Shown here: positions 25,365 to 34,222 of the stretch, one piece after another | Numbering within the stretch: the first letter of the stretch is position 1 | Layout of the letters: each line of letters opens with the position of its first letter | Assembly: GCA_035447605.1 (NCBI GenBank) | Contig: DAOTHJ010000001.1 | Coordinates: 124,001 to 188,000 of the forward strand | Reading direction: 5' to 3' | DNA from: UMGS1668 sp035447605 | GTDB lineage: Bacteria; Bacillota; Clostridia; Oscillospirales; Ruminococcaceae | DNA: 64,000 nucleotides | Made by a program: the position numbers and the translations under genes | The notes under the pieces: model-generated | Told to the model about the DNA's origin: nothing | What the model saw: only the letters and a program-made list of their open reading frames with translations | Databases searched by the model: none

Positions 25365-25662
25365 GATGTTTTGTGGAATTCCTTACTCCATGCGGTTCGG
25401 CAAGCGATATTTATATAGTTGAAGAGGATAAAAATCATTAAATATACCTTAAAGAAAAAGAGCCGATCCCTATTTGGCGGCCTTTTTTATCGGCGGCTCT
25501 CCTATATTTTTCGCGAGCAAAATGTTCTATCGCGCCCGCGCCTTTTAAAATTTCTGAAGCCGTCCTATTTTTAACTATTATGCCAAATCGCCTTGTAAAG
25601 ATTTGTCGCCTCTGAATTTTTATTTTTATGTAAATAATAATAAAGAAAGGAAGTGAAAGAAT

Positions 25663-25884
25663 ATGGCTCGTAATAACCGCAACGCGGCTCCCAACAGTGA
25701 TTGGACAAAATTTAAGATGGAATGCGCGGAGGAAGTCGGTCATCTGCAGTATGTAAAAGAAAATAACGATCATTACAAAGGTGACCTCCCCAGCCGGGTA
25801 AACGGCGAGCAGGGCGGACCCATCGGCGGCCAAATGGTCAAAAAAATGATTGAAATGGCGAAATCTCAGATCCCGCAGTCATAA
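25663..25884 (+). CDS. Alpha/beta-type small acid-soluble spore protein
   Basis: A 73-residue SASP. The C-terminal half carries the family signature GGPIGGQMVKKMIEMAKSQI, and the N-terminal half has the DWTKFKMECAEEVG helix with the Glu-Val region cut by the germination protease in relatives. These proteins coat and protect spore DNA, so the organism is a spore former. GAAAGGAAG precedes the ATG. Expression by forespore sigma G is expected from the family, but I could not pick a clear sigma G promoter. Confidence 0.9.
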   Translation: MARNNRNAAPNSDWTKFKMECAEEVGHLQYVKENNDHYKGDLPSRVNGEQGGPIGGQMVKKMIEMAKSQIPQS

Positions 25885-25970
25885 AAGTCCGGCGTGAAAG
25901 CCTTTCGCCAAATCCTATATCCCGCAAACCGTCCCCGCGTTCGCGGGATATGTTTCTATAAGCGCTTTGA

Positions 25971-26023
25971 TTTCAGCCATAGAGAAGGCCGTCGAAGAAA
26001 ACGGCGGCCTTTCTATGGCTGAA
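25971..26023. repeat. Long inverted repeat between the spore protein and DUF326 genes
   Basis: TTTCAGCCATAGA-AAGGCCG is repeated inverted as CGGC-GGCCTTTCTATGGCTGAAA with a 10-base loop and one bulge on each side, lying between two convergent genes. A second hairpin ATATCCCGC/GCGGGATAT precedes it (~25916-25951). It probably acts as a transcription end, though T runs are weak. Confidence 0.6.
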
Positions 26024-26036
26024 ACGGACTTGGGAT

Positions 26037-26381
26037 TTATTTAGACATCGTTTTGCATTCGTTCGCGCACGCATTGCATTCTTCCGCACACTTCTTGCAG
26101 TGCTGATCCTTGAACATGCCGCATTCCTGTGCGCATTCCATGCACATTGTCCCACAGAGCTTGCATACTTCCATCGCATGTTTCGCATCCATCGACATGA
26201 ACGAAGCGGCCTCTTTACAGAGGCAGGCGCATTCATTCAGCGAAGAGATACAGGTCTTTCTCGCGCTCACATCGGCTTCGGACAAACACATCGTCGCACA
26301 TTCCAAACAGGCCTGCGCACATTTGGTGCAGGCGTCTATACACGTCTGATACTTATCGGTCGCCGGATTTACCATACCCAT
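26037..26381 (-). CDS. Four-helix bundle Cys-rich copper-binding-type protein (DUF326)
   Basis: A 114-residue protein with regularly spaced Cys on amphipathic helices (CIDACTKCAQACLECATMC, CKLCGTMCMECAQEC, CKKCAEECNACANEC). This matches DUF326/Csp-type four-helix bundles that store copper(I) in the bundle core. No signal peptide is visible, so it is cytosolic like Csp3. No copper exporter lies next to it. Confidence 0.85.
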   Translation of the reverse strand: MGMVNPATDKYQTCIDACTKCAQACLECATMCLSEADVSARKTCISSLNECACLCKEAASFMSMDAKHAMEVCKLCGTMCMECAQECGMFKDQHCKKCAEECNACANECKTMSK

Positions 26382-26456
26382 ATTTTTTCCTCCAATCTTG
26401 TAGTACTACATATTGTCTATTGATGAGAGGAAATTATTCCTATTGTTGTAAATATA

Positions 26457-26495
26457 GAAAAACCCCGCCGTAAATTTTACTTTACGACAGGGTTT
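26457..26495 (-). terminator. Terminator downstream of the glycosyltransferase-like gene
   Basis: On the minus strand AAACCCTGTCGTAAA pairs with TTTACGGCGGGGTTT and runs into TTTTT. It lies 120 bases after the stop of the gene at 26615. Confidence 0.65.
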
Positions 26496-26614
26496 AGTCA
26501 TATAGCGGTGGTTTGTGGGTGAAATTTAAAATAAGGTTGTCCAAACGGTGACGTCACCGGCAGGCATTATTTTTGGAATATGGCCGTTCAAGGATCCCTT
26601 CGGAATTCCGATTC

Positions 26615-27865
26615 TCAGGAGCGCCCGTCTGCGAGGAACTCGCAAATTCCCGCCCATATCTGTTGGGTTTCAAGAAACTGCTGATAATGTTTTTTCACAT
26701 TCCTGTTGTAGCGTTCCAACTCTTTGGCGATATTCATGAAATCCTCGCGCCCAAAATAGACGCATACCTTGGGAAGCGTGACCGAAAGCCGCCTGCGCAT
26801 TTCGTTGATCTTTTCCTCATAGTGTTCCCGCTGCGTAATATACAGCAGAAGGGGCTTATATCGAATCCAGCCGATGCAGGCAAGATAAAAGCGTGTGGTA
26901 ATCGCCTCCGAATCCGCCGTAATATATTTTAATTTGATCGGAAGAACGCCGTCCATCAGGTGATGATAGGTTAAAAACCCGTCGTGGAAGGCATAGCACG
27001 GCACGCGCAGCACTTTTTTCTGGCTCAGGCAGGTGCTCAAAAAAGTATCCTCGCCCCGTGCGCCGGGAGGATTATAAAACGGGCTGACCCGGTCGGGCTT
27101 AGTCAGATTGATGCACAGGTTCGCGCCGGAAATGAACTTCGTATGGTTGACTTCCTGTACTTCCTCGGCCTCGTCACTGACCAGAACCTTGGTATCCGCA
27201 TAGGTGACTCCGCCGTTATTCATCACGGATCGGATCGTATCCCAGTTGACGATGTCGTTGCTGATGGCTTCAATAAATAAGCGAAAATCCTCTTCCGTCA
27301 GGATATTATTAAACTCAATGTACGGAATGGGCGAGATATACCCGCAATGATACCCGTTTGTGATATCGGCCTGTTCGATATTCCGCAGATGGGTTGCCAA
27401 TACATGCTGGCCGCCCCAAATAGCCGAGGAACGGGTATTGGTCACCGCCACGGGATATTCGTCGTCATCAAGAAAAACCAGATAATCCATATGGTTTTTC
27501 AGCGCGGTATACAGGATAATATTTCGCTTGGCCGCATACCCGCTTCCAAAAATCAATCGGGCCTGCGCCTCATTGAGAATATTCTTCTGCACCAGATAGT
27601 CGGTTTCTTTTTGAATGGCCGTTTTGCCAATAAAATAGGTGTCGTCGATCAGTTCCAAGAGCTGATTGCTGACATTGGTATAATCCGTTTCTTTTGTATT
27701 GGAATATTGCAGATCATACGCAACCAAAAGGTTTAGCCGAATATTTTTTTCTTTCGTCAACCCGCTTTCGCGCCAGTTATAAATATTGGTCTTCAATATT
27801 CTCTGAAAATTTTTGCGTCCTGTTGCAAAACCGATCCCCACATTGATTTCTTTGCTCTGTTGCAA
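26615..27865 (-). CDS. Glycosyltransferase-like protein (GT-A type)
   Basis: A protein of about 416 residues. A GT-A nucleotide-sugar site is suggested by FLDDDEYPV (DxD-like), preceded by GSGYAAKRNIILYTAL, and by a later acidic ARGEDTFLS, where a catalytic base may lie. The longest frame begins with an ATG at 27970 that overlaps a TATAAT box and lacks a ribosome site. TTG at 27865 has AAAGGAG eight bases upstream and is preferred. The gene is AT-richer than its surroundings and stands alone, suggesting horizontal origin. The acceptor is unknown. Confidence 0.65.
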   Translation of the reverse strand: MQQSKEINVGIGFATGRKNFQRILKTNIYNWRESGLTKEKNIRLNLLVAYDLQYSNTKETDYTNVSNQLLELIDDTYFIGKTAIQKETDYLVQKNILNEAQARLIFGSGYAAKRNIILYTALKNHMDYLVFLDDDEYPVAVTNTRSSAIWGGQHVLATHLRNIEQADITNGYHCGYISPIPYIEFNNILTEEDFRLFIEAISNDIVNWDTIRSVMNNGGVTYADTKVLVSDEAEEVQEVNHTKFISGANLCINLTKPDRVSPFYNPPGARGEDTFLSTCLSQKKVLRVPCYAFHDGFLTYHHLMDGVLPIKLKYITADSEAITTRFYLACIGWIRYKPLLLYITQREHYEEKINEMRRRLSVTLPKVCVYFGREDFMNIAKELERYNRNVKKHYQQFLETQQIWAGICEFLADGRS

Positions 27866-28050
27866 ACAATCAGCTCCTTTCTCCGTTAAATCCATTTCCT
27901 CAGCGTGACGTACTTTATTTACGCAAAATGTTCCTTTTATTTTTGAAAAACAACATTTTGTTAATTCCATTATATAATAACAAATAAGTCGATCATTGGA
28001 AAATGATCGGCCTATTTCCTCAATTTTGGACAGGCTTCCGGCGCACGGTT

Positions 28051-28743
28051 TTATAAATTAAGCACGCCTCCATGATAACAAATGATTCTTTTGGCGGGAT
28101 AGGAGAATAAACGCTCCATGGAAGCGGCCGCTTCCTCCATATTCAAGGTGAATTGAGGATTAGCTATGACGGGTTTTCCGTTTTCCAGCGCCATGGCATC
28201 CCCGGAAATGATCGTATCCAATTCTGGGAGATAGAGCGAGATATGCCCCGGCGTATGGCCCGGCGTGGCAATCACCCGGCACCCTCCGCAGAAGGGCAGC
28301 AGATCGTCTTCGTGAAGCTGGCGGTCGATGGGAACAGGTTCAACCGTACGCAGGAAATCACAAAACGCCTCCCCAAATGCCTGTTGCTCGGGCGGCAGCG
28401 TTTTTTGCAGCTGCTCAGCCTGTTCCAGCCGAAGGGACTTCTGATCTCCGGAAATATAAGGTGTCTCTATGGATGAGGCCATAATCCCCACGCCGGGATA
28501 CTTCCCTTTAAATGCCGCGGCGGCCCCGATATGGTCATGGTCCTGATGCGTTAAAATGATATCCGTGATCGCCTCCGGGCCGATCCCATTCATCTGAAGC
28601 GCTTTTTCTATCTCAGGCAAAGAGCCCACACAGCCGCAGTCTATTAAAACAGAATTGCTCTCATCACAGAGCACGACGGGATGGATGATATCACGAATGT
28701 TCCCGTATTCCATTACAAGATCCAAGATGACGAGTCTCTTCAT
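28051..28743 (-). CDS. MBL-fold metallo-hydrolase
   Basis: A 230-residue metallo-beta-lactamase fold protein with the metal site THQDHDHIGA (HxHxDH), the later ATPGHTPGHIS and SGDAM (Asp ligand), and a terminal His in ICYHGG. Substrates of the group include thioesters, lactones and glutathione adducts; no specific one can be assigned. No co-transcribed partner. Confidence 0.88.
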   Translation of the reverse strand: MKRLVILDLVMEYGNIRDIIHPVVLCDESNSVLIDCGCVGSLPEIEKALQMNGIGPEAITDIILTHQDHDHIGAAAAFKGKYPGVGIMASSIETPYISGDQKSLRLEQAEQLQKTLPPEQQAFGEAFCDFLRTVEPVPIDRQLHEDDLLPFCGGCRVIATPGHTPGHISLYLPELDTIISGDAMALENGKPVIANPQFTLNMEEAAASMERLFSYPAKRIICYHGGVLNL

Positions 28744-29013
28744 TCCATCCTCCTTAGTTTTAAAAACGACAAACGATTTTGGCTGCCCGAAACAGCGGTC
28801 AGGCGGGTTTTCTTCACCAAAATCAGTCTCATATTTTAATTATACCATACTCCGCATAACCGGTACCACCGCTGTAAAGGAAAAAAGCGCTTCCGTAGGA
28901 TAAAAATCTCAAATCCTGCGGAAGCATTTTGGGAGTTATGAGTGACTATTTTCAGTTTTTCTGTTTTATAGAGAATTGCCGCAACTAATATCAAATGGAG
29001 CAATCAGCAGTTT

Positions 29014-29260
29014 TTAAATCTCTTTTAAATAGGATTCAAAGAACCATTTTGTCGCTTTGCCATAGTTCTCTTTGTTATCAAATTCCCAAAAAGAATAGTA
29101 TTGACGCATTTTACAATCTTCGTTAATTCTCTTGGCGCTTTGCCGAGCGGGACGCCATCAATCATATAGAAACGTTTCATACGTCCGCAAGGGCTTCGAA
29201 TTGTTCCAGCTTTTCCGGTTTTACCTGAAATAGTTTGATTTCAGAAAATGTTTTCTGCAC
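29014..29260 (-). pseudogene. Decayed antibiotic biosynthesis monooxygenase-like gene
   Basis: The gene starts with a good site GGAGGGAATCTC-GTG and reads QKTFSEIKLFQVKPEKLEQFEALADV before a stop (the first 20 residues are intact). A second frame continues with YMKRFYMIDGVPLGKAPREL and TKIVKC. After another one-base shift a third frame gives YYSFWEFDNKENYGKATKWF and ends FESYLKEI-stop. Put together, these resemble a ~110-residue ABM-like protein with an internal deletion and two frame breaks. A family assignment is from memory; the broken reading is direct from sequence. Confidence 0.6.
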
Positions 29261-29276
29261 GAGATTCCCTCCTCGC

Positions 29277-30350
29277 TTACTGCTCTTTAATCTTTTCCGT
29301 TTGGATGCCAAGAACCATATACCTCAGAATCGGGATACGCTTCAGCAGCTCATATAAAGCGGGAGAAATGATAAGGACTGACAAAATGGCAATCAGATAA
29401 ATTGCATATACAGGCAAGGCCGTATAGAACTTCAGGAAAAAACAGGTGGAAAGTACAACAAGATAGTGGACGATGTATATGCCAAAGCTCGATTTTGTCA
29501 TATATGCTGCAAATTTCGATGTCTTGTTGAACCATGTCTTTCCGCAACCTAAAATTGCAAGAATCGCCATCCATAGGTAAACATTGGTGAAAATACTTTT
29601 CAGGCAGGAACCGTCAGCATAATTCCGGCCAAAATAAAAAGCTGTGTAAGCAATCCCCATCCCGACCGCGATCATCAACATCGGCAGGTGAATCCTTTGC
29701 ACTTCATCCTGAATTCTATCGTGAGAGAAGATGAAATAACCGATCAAAAATGCAGCAAAGTAAATGCCGAAGCGGTAAGTTGTAGCAACCGGCATATTAA
29801 GAATTTGCGACGCTCCCCAAAGGGGAAGGAAAAGAAACAGGATCACGAAAAAATTACACTTTCCGCAGAGCATGTAAAATTTATCCTCAGAATCGATTTT
29901 CCGAATTACCACAAGCAGCAATGAGAACACCCACAACATCTGGATAAACCATAATGGGCCCACCCCTGAAATGGCCATGACAGGGTAACGGATAAATGCC
30001 GGAATCATATCCCAGGCACCGCCGAGCTTTATGTTGAAGTAACCAACCATCCATTGAAACACAAAGAGTCCGAGCGCGGACGGAACAAGCAGCTTTACGG
30101 TTCTGTCTTTTATAAACTGCTTATGACTCCTATGCTCCAATGCATACCGGGAGCTGATTCCTGCAATCAGGAACAGTAATACCATGAACCACGGGTATAC
30201 GAAATATAGTACGGCGTCCTGATACTGTATTTTTGAAAAACCGCCGGCGCCGCCGAGCACGCCTACGCCATTGAACAAATAAAAGACGTGATAAACCAGA
30301 ACCAACAAAACTGTAGCCCAGCGAATATTGTCTATGTAGTATTTTCTCAT
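29277..30350 (-). CDS. Acyltransferase-3 family membrane protein
   Basis: A 357-residue polytopic protein with about ten hydrophobic helices. It starts with the family's YYIDNIRWATVLLVLVYHVFY (active-site His) and has the mid-chain GPLWFIQMLW motif of acyltransferase-3 enzymes that O-acylate surface sugars or antibiotics. ATG at 30350 follows GAGGA by nine bases and lies two bases after the AbrB-like gene's stop, so the two are coupled. Confidence 0.82.
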   Translation of the reverse strand: MRKYYIDNIRWATVLLVLVYHVFYLFNGVGVLGGAGGFSKIQYQDAVLYFVYPWFMVLLFLIAGISSRYALEHRSHKQFIKDRTVKLLVPSALGLFVFQWMVGYFNIKLGGAWDMIPAFIRYPVMAISGVGPLWFIQMLWVFSLLLVVIRKIDSEDKFYMLCGKCNFFVILFLFLPLWGASQILNMPVATTYRFGIYFAAFLIGYFIFSHDRIQDEVQRIHLPMLMIAVGMGIAYTAFYFGRNYADGSCLKSIFTNVYLWMAILAILGCGKTWFNKTSKFAAYMTKSSFGIYIVHYLVVLSTCFFLKFYTALPVYAIYLIAILSVLIISPALYELLKRIPILRYMVLGIQTEKIKEQ

Positions 30351-30352
30351 TG

Positions 30353-30565
30353 TCAATTTTCCTCGTTATCTGCAAAGATTTTTGCTACAAGCTCGGCAAA
30401 GCTTTTTTTGGGCGGAATAGCAATTCCTTTCTTTTCATCGGCAAGTATAATCAGCGTGTCGCCGGGTTTGATGTCGAACATGTCTCTTGCCTGCTTCGGA
30501 ATCACGATTTGCCCTTTTTCACCAACCGTAACCGTCCCAGCATATTTTCCATTTTTTATGCCCAT
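30353..30565 (-). CDS. AbrB/MazE-family DNA-binding protein
   Basis: A 70-residue protein with a SpoVT/AbrB swapped-hairpin domain: TVTVGEKGQIVIPKQARDMFDIKPGDTLIILADEKKGIAI is the classical motif (shown here in two halves separated at the loop DMF). It is either a transition-state-type regulator or a MazE-like antitoxin. No toxin follows; the next gene is an acyltransferase, which it may regulate. Confidence 0.85.
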   Translation of the reverse strand: MGIKNGKYAGTVTVGEKGQIVIPKQARDMFDIKPGDTLIILADEKKGIAIPPKKSFAELVAKIFADNEEN

Positions 30566-30710
30566 ATCTATCCTCCAGGTTTAATAAGTATGATTTGTAT
30601 AACATATTATACCCGTTGAATGTAAAGGTCAATAAAAAAATCCTGTTTCTCTATTTTGCTTCCGAGTGGAATTATAGGGCTTATCTGTAAACCCTCATGA
30701 ACAGGCAAAA

Positions 30711-30743
30711 CAAAAGACCGCCGACAAAAGTCGACGGTCTTTT
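30711..30743. terminator. Bidirectional terminator between YdeI-like and AbrB-like genes
   Basis: A stem AGACCGCCGAC/GTCGACGGTCT with TTTT on both sides. It lies 50 bases downstream of the leftward YdeI-like gene. Confidence 0.75.
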
Positions 30744-30791
30744 CGAGTGATCGGAGTGAAATTTGGGGGTGGCAGGGTATGCAGCCGCCGC

Positions 30792-31352
30792 TTACATAGG
30801 CTTTAAGTTGTTATTGAGCCGATTCGCCATCCACGCCAGCCGCTTTTCCCGTCCGTCCTCTGTTTTTGCATCCAGATAGGCCCGGGTATATGTTTTCTTA
30901 ACCGACGGCGGCATGGCTTGAAAATTAGTATAGGCGGGTTCATATGCCCTCAGCAGCTCGGCTACCGCGTCTATCTGCTCGTCTGTCACAGCCGGTGTTT
31001 TGGCGGCATTCCACTGGCCGTTCTTTTTGGCTTCGGCTATTTTCGCCCTGCCGTGGTCGGTCATAATGCCCTGCTGCTCCAGCTTTTCGGTCAGTGCCTT
31101 GTTTTTCTCCGACCACTTGCTGTTGTACCGCCGCTGTGAAAAATATTTTTGATAGGTCTTGTCATCGATGTTTTGCATTTGCCCGTCAATCCATCCAAAG
31201 CAAAGTGCTTCCTCAAGCGCTTCGCTTGCGGTTATTGTTTGCGGACCGCCGGCCTTGCCAAATAGCAGCCACACGCCTTTGCTGCTTGTTCCATTCTGGT
31301 ATAACCATTCACGAAACGCCGCCCTATTCGAAAACTCCAGAATTTCACTCAC
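30792..31352 (-). CDS. YdeI/OmpD-associated family protein
   Basis: A 186-residue soluble protein typical of the YdeI (bacteriocin-protection type) family: REWLYQNGTSSKGVWLLFGK, EALCFGWIDGQ, KYFSQRRYNSKWSEKNKALTEKL. The molecular role is not established. GTG at 31352 has GGGG eight bases upstream and begins the conserved region; longer in-frame starts lie in the promoter area (TATAAT near 31401). Confidence 0.82.
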   Translation of the reverse strand: MSEILEFSNRAAFREWLYQNGTSSKGVWLLFGKAGGPQTITASEALEEALCFGWIDGQMQNIDDKTYQKYFSQRRYNSKWSEKNKALTEKLEQQGIMTDHGRAKIAEAKKNGQWNAAKTPAVTDEQIDAVAELLRAYEPAYTNFQAMPPSVKKTYTRAYLDAKTEDGREKRLAWMANRLNNNLKPM

Positions 31353-31428
31353 AATATTCACCCCTTTAGCACGTCGATTGCCGCTTATCTTGACCATATA
31401 ATATTATTATAGCATAATACGCTCACAA

Positions 31429-31457
31429 ACAAAAACAGGCTGGCATAAACCAACCTG
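31429..31457 (-). terminator. Terminator of tRNA-Pro
   Basis: On the minus strand CAGGTTGG...CCAGCCTG followed by TTTTTG, 35 bases after the tRNA 3' end. Confidence 0.75.
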
Positions 31458-31491
31458 TTTTTGTCGTTATGAACCTTACGGTTCATTTGTA

Positions 31492-31567
31492 TGGTCGGAG
31501 TGGCGGGACTCGAACTCGCGGCATCCAGCTCCCAAAGCTGGCGCGCTACCAACTGCGCTACACCCCG
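31492..31567 (-). tRNA. tRNA-Pro (anticodon TGG)
   Basis: A 76-nt cloverleaf including an encoded CCA end. The acceptor stem CGGGGTG pairs with CACTCCG. The D arm is GCGCAGTTGGTAGCGC. The anticodon stem CCAGC/GCTGG holds the loop TTTGGGA, giving anticodon TGG. The T arm has GTTCGAGTC. It lies between two protein genes and is transcribed leftward. Confidence 0.96.
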
Positions 31568-31702
31568 GTAAATTGTGGACGGCTTCCGCTTCGGAGACGG
31601 TCCGCTCAAATATTATACTCAGCGGCGCCCGTTTTGTCAATTTGATTAAAATCCGGCATTTCCGCCCATACTTGCGAATAAATAAAGGCAGGGGGCGACA
31701 AC

Positions 31703-31942
31703 ATGAAAACGCTGTTCAAAAAGGAATCGCCGGATCTTTTGCTCCGCAGAAAAAGAGCGGAAGAACTCCGGCAGGAAATGGAGGCGCTGGAAGAGGAAAT
31801 GAAGAGGACGGATGCGCTGTTCAATCTTGCCGCAGACGAAGACCTTGTCGATTCGTTCATCTATGAGCGCAGCGCTCAGGTTGCCCGGATGAATTACCTT
31901 CTGCGGCTGGCCAAGGAGACCTGCGGCGCCGGATCGCAATAA
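31703..31942 (+). CDS. DUF2508 family protein (YaaL-like)
   Basis: A 79-residue, mostly helical protein (LLLRRKRAEELRQEMEALEE, FNLAADEDLVDSFIYERSAQ, MNYLLRLAKE) matching the small DUF2508/YaaL family of Firmicutes, often found near recR in relatives. Function is unknown. AGGCAGGGGG precedes the ATG. Confidence 0.75.
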   Translation: MKTLFKKESPDLLLRRKRAEELRQEMEALEEEMKRTDALFNLAADEDLVDSFIYERSAQVARMNYLLRLAKETCGAGSQ

Positions 31943-31968
31943 CTTGATGCTCACAATGTTTTCCTGAC

Positions 31969-32008
31969 GCAAAGAGGCGCCCTGCGGTCTGCGGGGCGCC
32001 TCTTTGCC
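31969..32008. terminator. Hairpin between convergent DUF2508 and gdhA genes
   Basis: GCAAAGAGGCGCC and GGCGCCTCTTTGC flank a partly paired loop. It is a strong stem between convergent genes; the T run is short, so termination strength is uncertain. Confidence 0.65.
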
Positions 32009-32038
32009 GAACAAAATATCAAGATGTATGGAGGAATC

Positions 32039-33388
32039 TCAGTAAGCGACGCCCTGGGCGATCATGGCATCCGCAACCTTGCGGAAACCGGCGATATTCG
32101 CTCCGGCAACCATATCGCCCTCCATGCCGTACTGTTTGGCGGCATCGCAGCAGGCGGTATAAATGTGCTTCATGATATCGTCGAGCTTCTGGTCGACTTC
32201 CTCAAAGCTCCAGCTCAGGCGGATGGAGTTCTGGGTCATTTCGAGTCCGGAGGTGGCGACGCCGCCGGCATTCGAGGCCTTGCCCGGCGCGTAAAGGATC
32301 CCTGCCTCTTTGTAAGCGGCAATGGCTTCCGGCGTATTCGGCATGTTGGAGCCCTCGGCGACACACCAGCCGCCGTTTGCGAGGATCGCTTTGGCGGATT
32401 CGCCGTCGATCTCGTTCTGTGTGGCGCAGGGCAGAACGATGTCGGCCTTGACGTCTTTCCACATATTCTTCGAGCCCTCGACGTATTTGGCGGTCGGAAC
32501 GTACTTCGGATACTCCCTGAGGGAGATGCGGTGCAGATAGAGATCCTCGACGACGTCAAACTTGATGCCGGCCGGATCGTAGGCGTAACCGGTGGAGTTG
32601 CTCTGCGCGACGACGAGGCCGCCGAGCTGAGTCGCTTTCTGGTTGGCATAGACACCCACGTTGCCGGCGCCGGAGATGATGACGCGGTTGCCCGCGAAGG
32701 ATTTGCCCTTGCTGGCGAGAAGCTCTCTGGTGAAATAGCACAGGCCGTAGCCGGTGGCTTCGGATCTTGCGAGAGAACCGCCGAACGGGATGCCCTTTCC
32801 GGTCAGGACGCCGGTCCATTCGTTCTGAAGGCGCTTATACTGGCCAAACATGTAACCGATCTCTCTGCCGCCGGTGCCGATGTCTCCGGCCGGAACGTCG
32901 GTATCAGGTCCGATATGCTTTGCAAGTTCCGTCATGAAGCTCTGGCAGAAACGCATGACCTCGCTGTCGGATTTTCCGGCCGGGCTGAAGTCGGAGCCGC
33001 CTTTGCCGCCGCCCATCGGAAGACCGGTCAGGCTGTTTTTAAAGGTCTGCTCGAAGCCGAGGAACTTGATAATGGAAAGGTTGACGGAGGGATGAAGCCG
33101 GAGGCCGCCTTTATACGGACCAATGGCGCTGTTGAACTGAACACGATAGCCGCGGTTGACCTGCACCTTTCCGGCGTCGTCCACCCACGGGACACGAAAT
33201 TCGATCACGCGCTCAGGCTCAACAATGCGCTCCATGATGCCCCATTTCTCGATGTTCGGATCCTGCTCGACGACGGGCTCCAAAGAGGCGAACACCTCAT
33301 GGACCGCCTGAAGAAATTCCGGCTCGTTGGGGTTTCTTTTTTCGGTGGCTTCATAGACTTTTTGCAGATAGGCGTTTGTGAATGACAT
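32039..33388 (-). CDS. gdhA: NADP-type glutamate dehydrogenase
   Basis: A 449-residue hexameric-type glutamate dehydrogenase that aminates 2-oxoglutarate. The substrate-site block GPYKGGLRLHPSVNLSIIKF and LPMGGGKGGSDFSP carries the catalytic lysines, and the Rossmann dinucleotide fold is ISGAGNVGVYA. The S/T-rich loop and length fit the NADP-dependent ammonia-assimilating GdhA class. ATG at 33388 follows GAAGGAG by nine bases. Confidence 0.95.
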   Translation of the reverse strand: MSFTNAYLQKVYEATEKRNPNEPEFLQAVHEVFASLEPVVEQDPNIEKWGIMERIVEPERVIEFRVPWVDDAGKVQVNRGYRVQFNSAIGPYKGGLRLHPSVNLSIIKFLGFEQTFKNSLTGLPMGGGKGGSDFSPAGKSDSEVMRFCQSFMTELAKHIGPDTDVPAGDIGTGGREIGYMFGQYKRLQNEWTGVLTGKGIPFGGSLARSEATGYGLCYFTRELLASKGKSFAGNRVIISGAGNVGVYANQKATQLGGLVVAQSNSTGYAYDPAGIKFDVVEDLYLHRISLREYPKYVPTAKYVEGSKNMWKDVKADIVLPCATQNEIDGESAKAILANGGWCVAEGSNMPNTPEAIAAYKEAGILYAPGKASNAGGVATSGLEMTQNSIRLSWSFEEVDQKLDDIMKHIYTACCDAAKQYGMEGDMVAGANIAGFRKVADAMIAQGVAY

Positions 33389-33539
33389 AGTTTTCGCTCC
33401 TTCTTGTTTGGATTCCGGCCCGCCGGGCGCAAACTGCGGGAGCAAGCACCTTTTGGACAAAAAAAATCATGTTCCTATTATATGCTCGTCTTTTTTAAAA
33501 TGCAAGTTTTATTTTCAAAAAATTCGTTTCTTTTGAAAT

Positions 33540-33568
33540 TTGACAGAGCCTCCGTTTTGAGATATACT
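33540..33568 (+). promoter_or_regulatory. Promoter of rnpB
   Basis: A perfect TTGACA (33540-33545) and TATACT (33563-33568), spacer 17, seven bases before the predicted RNA start. Confidence 0.8.
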
Positions 33569-33574
33569 AAGGTT

Positions 33575-33931
33575 CCGTGAGCGGGATGGACGACAGCGTG
33601 TGAGCGCCGAAAGGTGCCATATGAGGAAAGTCCGGGCTCCAAGGGCAAGGATAGCTGTTAACGGCAGCCGGGGGCGACCCTAGGGAAAGTGCAACAGAGA
33701 TATACCGCCGTCCGATTTTTTCGGGCGGTAAGGGTGGAAAGGCGAGGTAAGAGCTCACCGCTCCCTCCGGTAACGAAGGGAGCCTGTAAACCCTATCCGG
33801 AGCAACACCGTACAGGAGATCAGAGGCCGGCCCGGCCTCCTCCGCAAAGGTGGCGTCAGCCGCACGGGCGACCGGCGGCGAAGATAGATTGTCGTCATGA
33901 TACAGAACCCGGCTTATATGCCCGGTCACGG
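33575..33931 (+). ncRNA. rnpB: RNase P RNA
   Basis: Contains the conserved RNase P core: GAGGAAAGTCCGGGCTCC near 33632, GGGAAAGTGCAACAGAGA near 33681, GGTAAGAGCTCACCG, and ACAGAACCCGGCTTAT near the 3' end. The ends pair as CCGTGA-GCGGG with CCCGG-TCACGG. The length of about 357 nt and domain order suggest ancestral type A. It is the catalytic RNA that matures tRNA 5' ends. Confidence 0.96.
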
Positions 33932-33935
33932 ATTC

Positions 33936-33960
33936 AAAGAGCCTTTTTGGGCTCTTTTTT
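33936..33960 (+). terminator. Terminator of rnpB
   Basis: AAAGAGCC/GGCTCTTT stem with TTTTTT directly after the RNase P RNA. The stretch 33961-34162 after it holds no gene. Confidence 0.85.
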
Positions 33961-34162
33961 CTTGCGAAAAAATACCCGGTATCCGGCCGTAGACGACGCA
34001 GTCTCTTCCGACGCATTTCATCCGGCGGGAACGCGATGTGTTTTTGAGAGAGCGGTTTTGGAGCGGCAAATGTCCGTTCAAAGAAGTATCGGGCAAAAAG
34101 AAGATTCTCAAGGTGGCTTTCTCCGTAAAAGTGTTCCCCGGCGAAGAGGGACGCATTCCGTC

Positions 34163-34191
34163 TTGATATGCTTTCCGGTTCGGATTATAAT
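34163..34191 (+). promoter_or_regulatory. Promoter of the zinc alcohol dehydrogenase-like gene
   Basis: TTGATA (34163-34168) and TATAAT (34186-34191), spacer 17. Confidence 0.65.
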
Positions 34192-34222
34192 AAAGATAAG
34201 ATATTGGGAAAAGGGGAACGCC

